Shown piece after piece: positions 8,868-18,309 of a stretch of 64,000 bases of DNA. The notes below the pieces were generated by a model, which did not search any database, was not told the DNA's origin, and was given only the letters and a program-made list of their open reading frames with translations. Positions within the stretch are counted from its first letter, which is position 1, and the number at the start of each line of letters is the position of its first letter. This stretch comes from JALYUA01 sp039933215. GTDB taxonomy: Bacteria; Acidobacteriota; Thermoanaerobaculia; UBA5066; Gp7-AA6. Where the stretch lies: positions 9,423 to 73,422 of the forward strand of contig JBDTOO010000011.1 in NCBI GenBank assembly GCA_039933215.1, written 5' to 3'. The position numbers and the translations under genes are program-made.

Positions 8868-11186
8868 TCATCGGCCGCGGCCGGCCGCCTTCTGCGCCGC
8901 TTCCCCGCGACGTGCGTATTCCCGCGAAAGCGCCTCGTCGCCGACCCGGTTGTAGAGGTCGGCGAGCAGGAAGTCCGCGAGGGCGATCCGTTCGCCGTGG
9001 AGACCGAGATCGATCGCCCGGCGCACCATGGGGATCGCCTCCGCGAGCCGCGTGCCCCGGGCGAGGAAGAGTCGGGCGAGGTCGAGATACGCGGGCGCGA
9101 AATCGGGAGCGATCTCGATGGCGCGCCGGAGGGCCGCCTCCTCCTCCGCGGAGCGGCCGAGCCTGCGATACATCGCGGACAGGCCGAACACGGGGCGGAC
9201 GTCCTTCGGCGCCACCTCCGCTTCGAGACGGTACTCGGCGACGGCGTCCTCCGTCCGGCCCTCCCGCGCCAGGGAGTCCGCGCGCGCCAGGTGCGCGCCC
9301 TGGATTCGCGGGTCGATCGCGAGGGCCCGGGCGGCGTGCTCCTCGGAGGCCGCGGCATCTCCCTTCCTCCCGTAGATCGCGGCGAGCTCCGCGTGCGCAG
9401 GGGCGGACCGGGGATTCTCCGCCAGTGTCTTGCGGAAGCTTCCGATCGCCTCCTCGTCCCGGCCCCTGGACGCCTGCACCGTCCCGAGAAGGAAGTGGAG
9501 GCGAGGCTCCGAGGGCACGGCGATGAGCGCGTCCCGCAGGATGCGCTCCGCCTCCTCGGGGCGCCCCGACTTCAGGAGGGTCGAGGCGAAGCCCGTGACC
9601 AGGACGGGATCGTCCGGCCTTCGCCGCATGGCTTCGCGATAGGACGCGACCGCCTCGGCGAGCCGTCCCTGCTTGACCTGGATGCCGCCCAACGCCGAGT
9701 ACGCGTCGATGACTTCCGGGTCGCTCTGGGTGATCCCGACGAGGAGCCCTTCGGCGCGATCCCATTCCTCGTTCGCCGCGGCTTCACGCGCGGCCTGCAG
9801 GCGCCAGTACGTGACGATCTTGCTGCGCGGGCTCGGGAGCTTCGACCCCTCGCCCGATGCGGGATGGATCGAGCCGGAGAGGTATCCGAGGGACGCGAGC
9901 TTCGCAACCGTCTCGGGGTCGGACTTGTGTCCCGCGGATTTCGCCTGCTGACCGAGCGTTCCGACGAGAGCGGACAGCCGCGCTCGCACGGCGGCCAGGC
10001 GTTCGGGGTGTTTCTCGAGGACGTTCACCCATTCCTCGGGATCCTCGGATAAGTCGTAGAGCTCCGGATCCGAGGACTCCACGAACTGGTATCGACGCTC
10101 CTGGATCGCGGTCAAGGGGCTCCAGCCGTAGTGCAGGTTGGCGTAATAGGTCTCCGCGTAGACGGGTCTTTCCGTCCAGGGGCCGCCCGAGAGGAGAGGC
10201 TGGAGGCTTCTCCCCTGCACTTCGCGAGGCAGCGGCAGATCGACGATCCCCGCGATCGTCGGCAGCACGTCGACCAGGGACACGGTCTCCTCGCGGCGGA
10301 CGCCGCTCGGCCGGCCCGATGGCAGAGCCAGGATCAGCGGAACTCGCAAGGTCTGCTGGTACGCGAAGAAGCCGTGCCCCTTCTCCTGGTGCTCGCCGAA
10401 GCTCTCCCCGTGGTCTCCGGCGAAGACCACCAGGGTCCGCTTCCTTTCGCCGGACGCGTCGAGCTCCGCGAGGAGACGCCCGATCTGAGAGTCCGCGAAG
10501 GCGATCTCGGCGACGTACGGGTCGTCGGGATATTGCTCGCGGAACGGAGAGGGCGGGTCGTACGGCGAGTGCGGGTCGTACAGGTGGACCCACGCGAAGA
10601 ACGGACCCGACGGTTTCTCGCGGAGCCACGCGAGGGCGCGATCCACGACCTGATTCCCCGGCCGGCGGATGTCGCCGATCGAGATCAGGTTCTCCTGATG
10701 CACATCGAAGTCGTCGGCGTAGGTCTGGAACCCTTGCTTGAGCCCCCACCGGGAATCGAGCACGAATGCGCCGACGAACGCGCCGGTCCGGAAGCCCCGG
10801 GCCGCGAAGAGCTCCGCCATGGTGGTCAGGTCCTGGGGAACGACGAAGTCGCCGTTGTCGCGGACCCCGTGGAAGACGGGGTACGTCCCGGTAAAGAGAG
10901 AGGTATGGGACGGCAGGGTCAAAGGCGCGGCCGCGATGGCGCGCTCGAAAAGCACGCCGCGCTTCGCAAGCGAGTCGATCGCCGGCGTGTGGATCTTTGC
11001 GTATCCATACGCGCCGAGCCGGTCGGCCCGGATCGTGTCGAGCGTAATGACCAGCACGTTCTTCGGCCTCGCGGAGAACGATCGCCCCCCGATGGCGAGG
11101 TACGCGACGGCGGCCGCGGCGACGAGCACGAGGACGGCGGCGGCGGCCCGGAAGCGCCGGCGCGGGTGGGCGGTGGGACGGGGCAT
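8868..11186 (-). CDS. Sulfatase/alkaline-phosphatase-fold protein with C-terminal TPR repeats
   Basis: The 772-residue protein starts with a membrane or signal segment (about 13-31), then a sulfatase-type domain: metal-binding NVLVITLDTIRADRLGAYG, the nucleophile region APLTLPSHTSLFTG (T90), and the second metal motif VVFAGDHGESFGEH near residue 255. About 330 C-terminal residues form tandem TPR helices (for example AEAVASYREAMRRRPDDP and EEAIGSFRKTLAENPRSAP). Position 90 is Thr where true sulfatases have the formylglycine Cys/Ser in (C/S)xPSR, and the Arg is His. This matches phospho-transferase-like relatives better than a sulfate-ester hydrolase. The TPR part suggests protein partners in the envelope. 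Confidence 0.87.
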   Translation of the reverse strand: MPRPTAHPRRRFRAAAAVLVLVAAAAVAYLAIGGRSFSARPKNVLVITLDTIRADRLGAYGYAKIHTPAIDSLAKRGVLFERAIAAAPLTLPSHTSLFTGTYPVFHGVRDNGDFVVPQDLTTMAELFAARGFRTGAFVGAFVLDSRWGLKQGFQTYADDFDVHQENLISIGDIRRPGNQVVDRALAWLREKPSGPFFAWVHLYDPHSPYDPPSPFREQYPDDPYVAEIAFADSQIGRLLAELDASGERKRTLVVFAGDHGESFGEHQEKGHGFFAYQQTLRVPLILALPSGRPSGVRREETVSLVDVLPTIAGIVDLPLPREVQGRSLQPLLSGGPWTERPVYAETYYANLHYGWSPLTAIQERRYQFVESSDPELYDLSEDPEEWVNVLEKHPERLAAVRARLSALVGTLGQQAKSAGHKSDPETVAKLASLGYLSGSIHPASGEGSKLPSPRSKIVTYWRLQAAREAAANEEWDRAEGLLVGITQSDPEVIDAYSALGGIQVKQGRLAEAVASYREAMRRRPDDPVLVTGFASTLLKSGRPEEAERILRDALIAVPSEPRLHFLLGTVQASRGRDEEAIGSFRKTLAENPRSAPAHAELAAIYGRKGDAAASEEHAARALAIDPRIQGAHLARADSLAREGRTEDAVAEYRLEAEVAPKDVRPVFGLSAMYRRLGRSAEEEAALRRAIEIAPDFAPAYLDLARLFLARGTRLAEAIPMVRRAIDLGLHGERIALADFLLADLYNRVGDEALSREYARRGEAAQKAAGRGR

Positions 11187-11305
11187 TCCGAAGGGCCGAT
11201 TCTATCCGCGAAGACGCTTCGCGCCCCTGCGGCTTGCGCTCCTCATGGAGCGCCTTCCCGCCGTGAGACGCGAGGCGAGCTTTCGCAAACGGCCTTCTCC
11301 TCCGG

Positions 11306-13939
11306 CTATCCGCCGGTCTTCGCGGGGCTGCGTTTCTTCACGCGGTCCCCCTCGAAAATGAGGTTCCCGGACGCGTCGCGAGAGATGTCTCCGAACTCGT
11401 CCAGCCAGGAATAGATCCGCGACCACATGTCCCGGATGTTCGCGGGGCTCTCGAGGACATGGCCCTCTCCCCAGTAGCGAACGAACTCGGCCCGCTTGCC
11501 CTGGCGGTAGAGCGAATTGAAGAACTCCTCGCCCTGCTGCACGGCGACGTAGTCGAGATCTCCCTGGATGATCATGATCGGCGTCTGCACGCGGTCGACG
11601 AAGAAGACGGGGCTGTTGCGGATGTAGCGCCCCAGGTCCTTCCAGGGAGGGTTACCCATCCCCGTTTGCGCGGACTCCATGAGCGACGCCATGAAGAGGT
11701 TTTCCTGCGGATGCTCTTCGTATCTCATTCGCGCGTCGAACTGCGAATACAGGCTGATGAAGTCCGAGAGCCCGGCGAGCGAGACCGCCGCCTTGAAGCG
11801 CGTCGTCTGCGTCACGAGGCCGTACGTCGAGAAGCCCCCGAAGCTCTGACCCATGACGAAGACCCGATCGGGATCCGCGAAGCCGAGCTCCACCGCCTTG
11901 TCCACCGCCGGCAGGACTCCCTCCGTCAACCGCAGCATCGGGTCTTCGACCTCCCCCTCCGGCTTCAACGGCATGCTCGGAAGGAGCACGGCGAACCCGT
12001 GGGCCGCGGGGATCTGCATGTTGAGAGAGCTCGGGTGCGCGATGTTCGACGAATAGGGCTTCTGCGCGCGGTACATGGCACCCGCATACACCTCGGTGAG
12101 CAACGGGTACCGCTTCCCCTTTTCGTAGCCGACGGGAAGGATGATCCAGCCCTTCAGCTTCTCCCCGTTCAGGCTCAGATAGTCGAACGGCCGCGGCTCG
12201 CCCTCCGTGATCTCCTTCAAGAAGGTGTTCGAAGCCATGAGGGTGTCGGCCCGGCCGCCGGCGGCCGCCGTCCTCCAGATGAACGTCCCCTGGATCCCCG
12301 CCGCCGAAAAGATCGCCGACCCGCGCGGATCGAAGGACTTGAGCTCCGCCTCGGGCGCGGGCTTCGCGAGCGGGCGCGTCGTGCCCGATTTGAGATCGAG
12401 GATCGTGTAGTCCTCCTTCTCGTCCTTCTCGTCCTTCCGCGACGCGAGGACGACCTGTGTGTACGTCCGGCCGACGAAGGGATATTCGTCATCTCCGCTG
12501 TTGGTCCGCCGCGGCCAGGCGATCTGGCTCGTCCGCGCCTCGACGTTCTTCGTCAGGTTCTCCGGCGGGCCCTCCGGACGGATTCTCCAGACGTCGTCTT
12601 CGCCGGGCGTTCTCGCGGGCTTTCCGTACTCGGGCTGAGGCCCTCCAGCCAGCCCCACGAAGGAGCCGCGGCCATCCTCCGCCCAGAGCTCCGGCGGCGG
12701 CGATTTCATCTCGGCCGACAGGCAGCGCTTCTGACCCGCGCGGTCGAGCAGCCACCAGTCCCGCCGGGCCGTCGGCGACGGCTTCTCTCCCTTGTCGCGG
12801 CGCGCGGCGAGCAGGATGAGGTCCCCTCCCGCGGTCCATTCGAGCTGCGGCTCGAGCCGGATCGCGGGCTCCACGTCGAGCTCTCCGAGATCCGTCTCCT
12901 CGACGTGCCCCGTCTCCGCGGAGACGCGATAGAGGCGCGGGGGGTTCGCCCGGCTCGCGCCGAACGCCAGGAAGGCGAGCTGCCGCCCGTCCGGCGACCA
13001 GCGAAGCGACTCCCGGAGGACATCCTGGGAGAGCGCCCGGTCCGCGGTCCACGCGTGGCCGTCCAGCCGCCGGACCTCGACCGTGAACGTCCCGGCCGTC
13101 GCGAACCTCAAGGGCTCGTTCGCCTTCGGCGTGTAGACGCCGACCTGGCGGCAATAGGCGACGGCTCCGCCGCTGGGCGCGAGCTGCCACGCGGCGGTGT
13201 TCACCTCGGCGACGGCCTGCGAAGTCCCGGCTTCGGCGTCGATGAGCAGGAGCTGCCCCTGGGGCCGTTTCGTCAGATCGACCGGGACGCCGCTCTCGAG
13301 CACGCTCGCCGTCGCCTCCTGTCCCTTCGGCGTCTTCGCCCACTCGCGCGTGGCGATCTGAGGCGTGTGCAGCTCGACGCGCATGCTGAGCGGCTGCTCG
13401 CCCTCGGGAAGCACGGCGCACAGGATCCGCTTCGCGTCGATCCACAGGTAGGGCCGCTCGCGAACGCCCGCGAGGTCGACCCCGCGCTCCGTCCGGCGCA
13501 CGACCCTGCGCGTCGTCGCGTTCCAGATCCAGAGACGGACGTTGGCGCCCCGCGTCGAGAGCATCGCGAGAAAACGCCCGTCGGGGGACCACTGCGGCGC
13601 CCACCAGCCCGAGCCGTCCTCGATGCCCCGCGTGATATTGACCGGCGCCTCTCCCGGAGCGCGCTGCAGCCAGACGTCCGCGCCGGCGTTGCCCCACAGG
13701 TACTCCCACTTGTGGTTCGTGAGGGTCTTCTTCGCCCTCACCCGCGTGAACGCGAGGGCCCGGCCGTCCGGCGCGAAGGCGTAGGGTCCGCCGAAGTACT
13801 GCCCGATCCCCTCGAACTCGAACATGTCGTCGATCCGGAGCGGCCGATTCGGCGCCTGGGCGAACGCCGCCGCCGCGAGGACCAGACTTCCCAGAATCGC
13901 CGCCGCGATGCATCGGCTCGCGTGAAAGAAAATCGTCAT
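11306..13939 (-). CDS. Secreted S9 family peptidase (S9-H), last gene of the cluster
   Basis: The start at 13939 (877 residues) follows GGAGGA and gives a signal peptide (MTIFFHASRCIAAAILGSLVLA is roughly its extent). The longer open frame upstream is discarded. An N-terminal beta-propeller (residues about 30-600, WSPDGR-type blades) precedes an alpha/beta-hydrolase domain with Ser about 698 in VMGQSFGG, Asp about 795 in IQGDLDY and His about 827 in GEGHVLES, a complete prolyl-oligopeptidase triad. Enzymes of this fold cleave short peptides, often after Pro or as dipeptidyl or acylaminoacyl peptidases. It is separated from the preceding S9 gene by 198 bases that contain a relic of another S9 gene. 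Confidence 0.93.
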   Translation of the reverse strand: MTIFFHASRCIAAAILGSLVLAAAAFAQAPNRPLRIDDMFEFEGIGQYFGGPYAFAPDGRALAFTRVRAKKTLTNHKWEYLWGNAGADVWLQRAPGEAPVNITRGIEDGSGWWAPQWSPDGRFLAMLSTRGANVRLWIWNATTRRVVRRTERGVDLAGVRERPYLWIDAKRILCAVLPEGEQPLSMRVELHTPQIATREWAKTPKGQEATASVLESGVPVDLTKRPQGQLLLIDAEAGTSQAVAEVNTAAWQLAPSGGAVAYCRQVGVYTPKANEPLRFATAGTFTVEVRRLDGHAWTADRALSQDVLRESLRWSPDGRQLAFLAFGASRANPPRLYRVSAETGHVEETDLGELDVEPAIRLEPQLEWTAGGDLILLAARRDKGEKPSPTARRDWWLLDRAGQKRCLSAEMKSPPPELWAEDGRGSFVGLAGGPQPEYGKPARTPGEDDVWRIRPEGPPENLTKNVEARTSQIAWPRRTNSGDDEYPFVGRTYTQVVLASRKDEKDEKEDYTILDLKSGTTRPLAKPAPEAELKSFDPRGSAIFSAAGIQGTFIWRTAAAGGRADTLMASNTFLKEITEGEPRPFDYLSLNGEKLKGWIILPVGYEKGKRYPLLTEVYAGAMYRAQKPYSSNIAHPSSLNMQIPAAHGFAVLLPSMPLKPEGEVEDPMLRLTEGVLPAVDKAVELGFADPDRVFVMGQSFGGFSTYGLVTQTTRFKAAVSLAGLSDFISLYSQFDARMRYEEHPQENLFMASLMESAQTGMGNPPWKDLGRYIRNSPVFFVDRVQTPIMIIQGDLDYVAVQQGEEFFNSLYRQGKRAEFVRYWGEGHVLESPANIRDMWSRIYSWLDEFGDISRDASGNLIFEGDRVKKRSPAKTGG

Positions 13940-13977
13940 CGGCCCGTTCCTCCGGTTCTGGAAAATGGGCTCGCCGC

Positions 13978-14095
13978 TCAGGGCCGGCCCGGTCGAGCGT
14001 TCTTCGCGTGCCGATCGAACCAGCGAAGGATGGCGCTCCAATAGTCGATCAAGTTCTCCCGGCCTTGCGGCGCGTGCTCCTCGCCGATGCACTTG
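13978..14095 (-). pseudogene. C-terminal relic of a deleted S9 peptidase gene
   Basis: About 38 codons ending in TGA at 13978-13980 read GEEHAPQGRENLIDY, then LRWFDRHAK. They align with the C-terminus of the neighbouring S9-G (GEGHQIEG..NQIDY.. then AWFDEHLKK). The catalytic-His motif (GEEH) is still readable. No start codon, SD or catalytic Ser/Asp region is attached, and the frame differs from the flanking genes. It is best read as the surviving tail of a ninth S9 gene whose body was deleted. Confidence 0.75.
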
Positions 14096-14137
14096 CGGAC
14101 TCCAGTCTCCGGCGCGCCGCCCGGCGCGGGGCGGGCT

Positions 14138-16426
14138 TCACTTCTTCAGGTGCTCGTCGAACCACGCGATCATGCGGTTGCAGTAGTCGATCTGGTTCGC
14201 GAAGCCCTCGATCTGGTGGCCCTCGCCCTCGTACCGGGCGAGGACGACCTCCTTGCCGAGCCTCTGGAGGTCGACGAAGACTTCCTCGGCGAGATGCGGC
14301 GCGACCGCCGTGTCCCGCGACCCGTGCACGATCAGCAGAGGCGTCTCGACGCGGTCGAGATAGAGGACGGGCGAGTTCTCGAGATACCGGGTCAGGGAGT
14401 TCCAGGGGTTCCCCATGCCGAAAGCGCTCTCCGACACGCTCAAGCCGTAGTGCGTCCCGTCGCGGCCGAGTTCGCCGTAGAAGCTGACGAAGTTGCCGAA
14501 ACCGGCGCGCATGACCGCCGCCTTGAAGCGCGTCGTTTGCGTGATCAGGGCGAGCGTCGAATAGCCGCCATTGCTGTGTCCCATGATCCCGACGCGTTCG
14601 GGGTCTCCGATGCCCAGGTCGATCACCCGGTTGACCCCCGGCAGGACGCTCTTGGGAAGATCGCGCATCTGGTCCTTGCGGTCCGAAGGCGCGTCCGGAA
14701 GGAGCACGGCGTAACCGCGCGTCGCGAGGAGCTGGAAGTTGTCGTCCGCCCCCCACGCCTCCCGCATCGAGAAGCTCCGCAGCGCGTCGGAGAGCTGCTT
14801 TCCGCCGTAGACGAAGACGACGAGCGGATACCTCTGCCCTTCCCTGTAGCCGGCGGGGAGGAGGAGCGCGCCACGAAGAGGCTTGCCGTCGGCGCTCCGC
14901 CACTCGATCAGGCGGCTCTCGCCCATCGCGTACTCGTCGAAGGACGGATTGATGTGCGTCAGCCGGCGCGGCTCCCCCGCCGCCTTCCCGCCGTTGCGAC
15001 GAAGCGCCCAGAGGTCCTCGGCATGTCCCGCGTCCTGGGGGGTGAAGACGAGGACGTCGGAACCGGCCGTGATCCGGGAATCCCGATCCCGCCCGAGGTA
15101 TTTAGGACCTTCCCAGAGCCGTTCGGCGGTTCCCGAGGCGAGGTCGAGCTCATAGAGTCCCTCGTCTTTCGTATCCTCCCTGCGGGTCAGGACGAGGACC
15201 TGGCCCGGGCGTCCGCCGGGCACGAGCGCGGTCGCCTCCCGGTCGGCGGGCGTGACCTCCTTCGCGGGCGAACGAGCCCTCGTCGAGAGCCGGAAGATCT
15301 TCTTGCCGGCGTGGAAATGCATCCACTCGCCGCGAGCGTCGAAGAACGGCATGGAGAGCAGGTCGAGCGACAGCCCGGCGACGGGCGCTTCGGTGAGCTT
15401 GCGGGGCTCTCCGCCCGCGGCGGGCACCACGAACGCATCGCCGTCTCCCGTCGTGTACCCGATCGATCTGCCGTCCGGAGTCCATGCCGCGGAGATGCCG
15501 AGACCTGCCAGCGGCACCGCCCGGGAAAGCCGGCGGGAAGGGCCTCCCGCGGTCGGGACGACGTCGATGTCGAAGATCTGTTGCTGGGACTGCGACGCCG
15601 CGAAGCCGCGGTCGAGCGAGACGGCGACGAGCGAGCCGTCCGGCGACATCCACACGCCGGTCGGCTTCTCGTGAGTGACGAGGCGACGCAGGCTTCCGGT
15701 TTCGATCTCGATCCGCGCGATGTCCGAACGGAGGAGCTCCGTCGACCATGCCCCCGCCTCGGCGGTCGCGGCCTTCCCTTTCGCGGAAGGAAGGTTCTCG
15801 AAGACGGTGACCGTCGCCTCGCCGGTCTTGCCCCGATCCGCCGATTTCGAGGGGTCCGCCCCCTTCAAGAAGCCGGGGCCCTCGGCCGCCTGCTGGATCG
15901 TCACGCCCTCCGGCAACGGGATAACGACCGCCCGGCTGTCCCGCGTCCACGCGATACCCGAGAGCCCCCACGGCCTCACGATCACGTCGGAGACGCGGCG
16001 GCTCATGCCGGTCGCGCCCGACCAGATCCAGAGCGCCGCCGTCCCGGATCGGTCGGAGTAGTACGCGAGAAGCCGGCCGTCCGGAGACCAGTGGGGCGAC
16101 CAGTTGCTGGCGGTCCCGTCGGTCAGGTTCTTCGACTCGCCGGTTGCCACGTCGGTGATCCAGACGTCGCACCCGAGACCGAAGCGCCACACTCCCGTAC
16201 GGGAGTGGGCCTGATAGCGGGGATCGGGCTCCGGAGGCACGCGCCGGTTGTCGCAGACCGTGTACGCGACGCTGGCCTGGTCGGGCGAAAGACGGATCGC
16301 GCTGTACAGGCCCAGGGACTTCTCGGCCAGCGCCGTCTCCACCGGCAGCGGTTCCGCTCGAGGCGCCGCGGTGACGAACGCCGGCGCCGCGGAGAGAAGA
16401 ATGGCCGCGAGACGGAGTCTCCTCAT
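14138..16426 (-). CDS. Secreted S9 family peptidase (S9-G)
   Basis: A 762-residue protein. The ATG at 16426 overlaps the stop of BNR-G by 4 bases and starts a signal peptide (MRRLRLAAILLSAAPAFVTA, residues 1-20). A propeller domain (WSPDGRLLAYYSDRSG and similar blades) is followed by the hydrolase domain with S618 in IMGHSNGGYS, D705 in HGSRDT and H737 in GEGHQ. Its N-terminus (PVETALAEKSLGLYSAIRLS, then GCDVWITD) closely matches S9-E, so the two are recent paralogues. It probably cleaves peptides in the periplasm or outside the cell. Confidence 0.93.
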   Translation of the reverse strand: MRRLRLAAILLSAAPAFVTAAPRAEPLPVETALAEKSLGLYSAIRLSPDQASVAYTVCDNRRVPPEPDPRYQAHSRTGVWRFGLGCDVWITDVATGESKNLTDGTASNWSPHWSPDGRLLAYYSDRSGTAALWIWSGATGMSRRVSDVIVRPWGLSGIAWTRDSRAVVIPLPEGVTIQQAAEGPGFLKGADPSKSADRGKTGEATVTVFENLPSAKGKAATAEAGAWSTELLRSDIARIEIETGSLRRLVTHEKPTGVWMSPDGSLVAVSLDRGFAASQSQQQIFDIDVVPTAGGPSRRLSRAVPLAGLGISAAWTPDGRSIGYTTGDGDAFVVPAAGGEPRKLTEAPVAGLSLDLLSMPFFDARGEWMHFHAGKKIFRLSTRARSPAKEVTPADREATALVPGGRPGQVLVLTRREDTKDEGLYELDLASGTAERLWEGPKYLGRDRDSRITAGSDVLVFTPQDAGHAEDLWALRRNGGKAAGEPRRLTHINPSFDEYAMGESRLIEWRSADGKPLRGALLLPAGYREGQRYPLVVFVYGGKQLSDALRSFSMREAWGADDNFQLLATRGYAVLLPDAPSDRKDQMRDLPKSVLPGVNRVIDLGIGDPERVGIMGHSNGGYSTLALITQTTRFKAAVMRAGFGNFVSFYGELGRDGTHYGLSVSESAFGMGNPWNSLTRYLENSPVLYLDRVETPLLIVHGSRDTAVAPHLAEEVFVDLQRLGKEVVLARYEGEGHQIEGFANQIDYCNRMIAWFDEHLKK

Positions 16427-18309
16427 CGCGCGCCCGCGGCGGGAGACGCGGCGAGGTTCGCGTCCTTCGAGGCCGAGACCACCTTGAACATCATGAACGG
16501 GTAGTCCGGCTTCTCCGGGATTCCGGTGAAGCGGAAGTGGAAGGGGCGAGCCGCCGTCGACGCTCCCGGCGCGAGCGTTCCTCCAGGCGCCGCGAAGTCC
16601 CAGCGCGCGCCCTCGGCGGCGCGGCCGTTGTCCGCGTTCTCGACCTTGAACTCCTTCAGATTGACCATCATGTTCAGGAGCTCGACGGTGAACGGGCCGG
16701 CGACCGGAAGGGGCGACTTGTTCTCCAGGTGCATCTGGCATCCGAACGAGTTCACCTTGAAGTCGAAAGCACAGTGCTCCGCCACCAGTTTCACCTGCGT
16801 CGTGACGTCGGCCTCCCTGCGCGCGACCACGGACGCTGTTCCGGGAACCGTGAAGGGCGTCGTCGCCAGCCGCATGACCCCCGAGGAGCCGTCGATCCAC
16901 GCCGCATGGAAGACGCCGTCCGCGTCGGCCGCCAATCCCTGCGTGTCGCCTCCGCCCGGGAAACGGGTGGCGATCATGAGCACGTTGAACCCCTGGCCCT
17001 CCACGGAGACTCCGTCCTCCGTCTTCGGGTACGCACTGACCTCCGCGTTGGGCGTCCAGTTCCCGAGGGCCATGGAGCACGTCGGCCTGGTCTTCGGCGA
17101 CACGTTCGGCAGGAAGGTCTCGCCGCCGTCCGAAGACGCGGAGAAGGAGAGGTCGTAGCACTCGTTCTTGTGCGACCTCCGATCGTTCCAGACCACGCCC
17201 ACGACGCCCTTGTCGTTGACGGCGATCGTCGGATTCGCGTGGTCCGCGGGCTCCTTGTTGTCGTTGACGGTCGCGGGCTTCGACCACGTCTTCCCGTTGT
17301 CCGAGGAGTGGATGACCTTGATGTTGGTCCGGTCGCCCACGTCGTCGTTCCAGACGAAGTACATGCGGCCTCGGAACGGCCCGTCCGACAGGTCCATCAC
17401 CGTGTTGGGGCCGCCCTGGATCCGCTCGAAGCGGTGGCGGTCGCCCGACTGCTTGTAACTCACGATCTTCGGCGAGACGGAGTAGCTCGCGCCGCCGTCG
17501 CCGGATACGGCAATCCGCAGGGCGAAGTCCATGCGGAGGTCGCGTGTCTTTGCCTCGTCCATCGGTTCGAAGAGCGTAAAGTCCGTCAGCTTCATCGTCA
17601 TCGTCGTGAAAGGCAGGATCACCGTCCCGTCCGGTGCAACGACCATGTTCGCGAACGCGAACACGTGCTCCTCGCCCACGCTCGAGATCAGGCGGGGCTG
17701 GCCGAAGGTCTTCGCCCCGTCGTCGGAAAACGCCACGGCGAGCGCGGGCGATTCTTTCCCATCGAGACCGACGGACGCGACGCTCGCGCCCGCGTAGATG
17801 CGTCCGCCGAACCGGCCTTTCGCGTCGAAGCCCATGAACTGGCGGTCGAAGCCCTTCGTGGCCTGGAGCAGCGTCGCCTCGCTCCACGTGCGTCCCTCGT
17901 CCGTCGAGTGTGTGATCCAGAGGCCGTCGCGATCATTCGCCGCGTAGTAGGCATTACCCCTGGCGTCGAAGTACGCAATCGCGTCCCAGCCGCCGGAGAC
18001 CTTCGCCGCGGAACCCGGCGGTGTCACGCGCGTCCACGTGAGCCCTCCGTCGTGCGTTACGTACGCCGAGCTCCCCGCTTTGCCGTCGTGGATCCGGCAG
18101 GCGGTCGCCACCTGATTCCGGGAGTTCTTCGGGTTGATGGCGAGGAACGACTCACCGTGGGGGTCCGCCGGGGCGTCAGAAGAGATCGTGACCGTCGGCC
18201 CGATTGCAATCGACGGAGCGGAACTCGCCGGCACGGAAGGGGTCCCGAATCCGAATCCGGCGAACGCGAGAAGTGCGGCGGTCATCGCGACGGGGCGAAC
18301 CCGCCTCAT
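16423..18309 (-). CDS. Secreted BNR/Asp-box beta-propeller protein (BNR-G)
   Basis: 628 residues with a signal peptide (about 1-30). Asp-box turns recur: YVTHDGGLTWTR, THSTDEGRTWSE, FSDDGAKTF, IHSSDNGKTWSK, SSDGGETFLP, as in six-bladed sialidase-like propellers. The FRIP-type motif of real sialidases is not seen. The last about 130 residues form a separate beta domain (LENKSPLPVAGPFTVELL, then NADNG and GARWDF, then LAPG) shared with four other BNR proteins here. The start overlaps S9-F by 4 bases and its stop overlaps S9-G by 4 bases. It may bind polymers or partner peptidases. The catalytic role is unknown. Confidence 0.88.
   Translation of the reverse strand: MRRVRPVAMTAALLAFAGFGFGTPSVPASSAPSIAIGPTVTISSDAPADPHGESFLAINPKNSRNQVATACRIHDGKAGSSAYVTHDGGLTWTRVTPPGSAAKVSGGWDAIAYFDARGNAYYAANDRDGLWITHSTDEGRTWSEATLLQATKGFDRQFMGFDAKGRFGGRIYAGASVASVGLDGKESPALAVAFSDDGAKTFGQPRLISSVGEEHVFAFANMVVAPDGTVILPFTTMTMKLTDFTLFEPMDEAKTRDLRMDFALRIAVSGDGGASYSVSPKIVSYKQSGDRHRFERIQGGPNTVMDLSDGPFRGRMYFVWNDDVGDRTNIKVIHSSDNGKTWSKPATVNDNKEPADHANPTIAVNDKGVVGVVWNDRRSHKNECYDLSFSASSDGGETFLPNVSPKTRPTCSMALGNWTPNAEVSAYPKTEDGVSVEGQGFNVLMIATRFPGGGDTQGLAADADGVFHAAWIDGSSGVMRLATTPFTVPGTASVVARREADVTTQVKLVAEHCAFDFKVNSFGCQMHLENKSPLPVAGPFTVELLNMMVNLKEFKVENADNGRAAEGARWDFAAPGGTLAPGASTAARPFHFRFTGIPEKPDYPFMMFKVVSASKDANLAASPAAGAR

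Noticed and set aside
11236..11253. Perfect 7-bp inverted repeat upstream of the sulfatase-like gene as a terminator
   Set aside because: It has no T-run on either strand. It may be a chance palindrome in GC-rich DNA.
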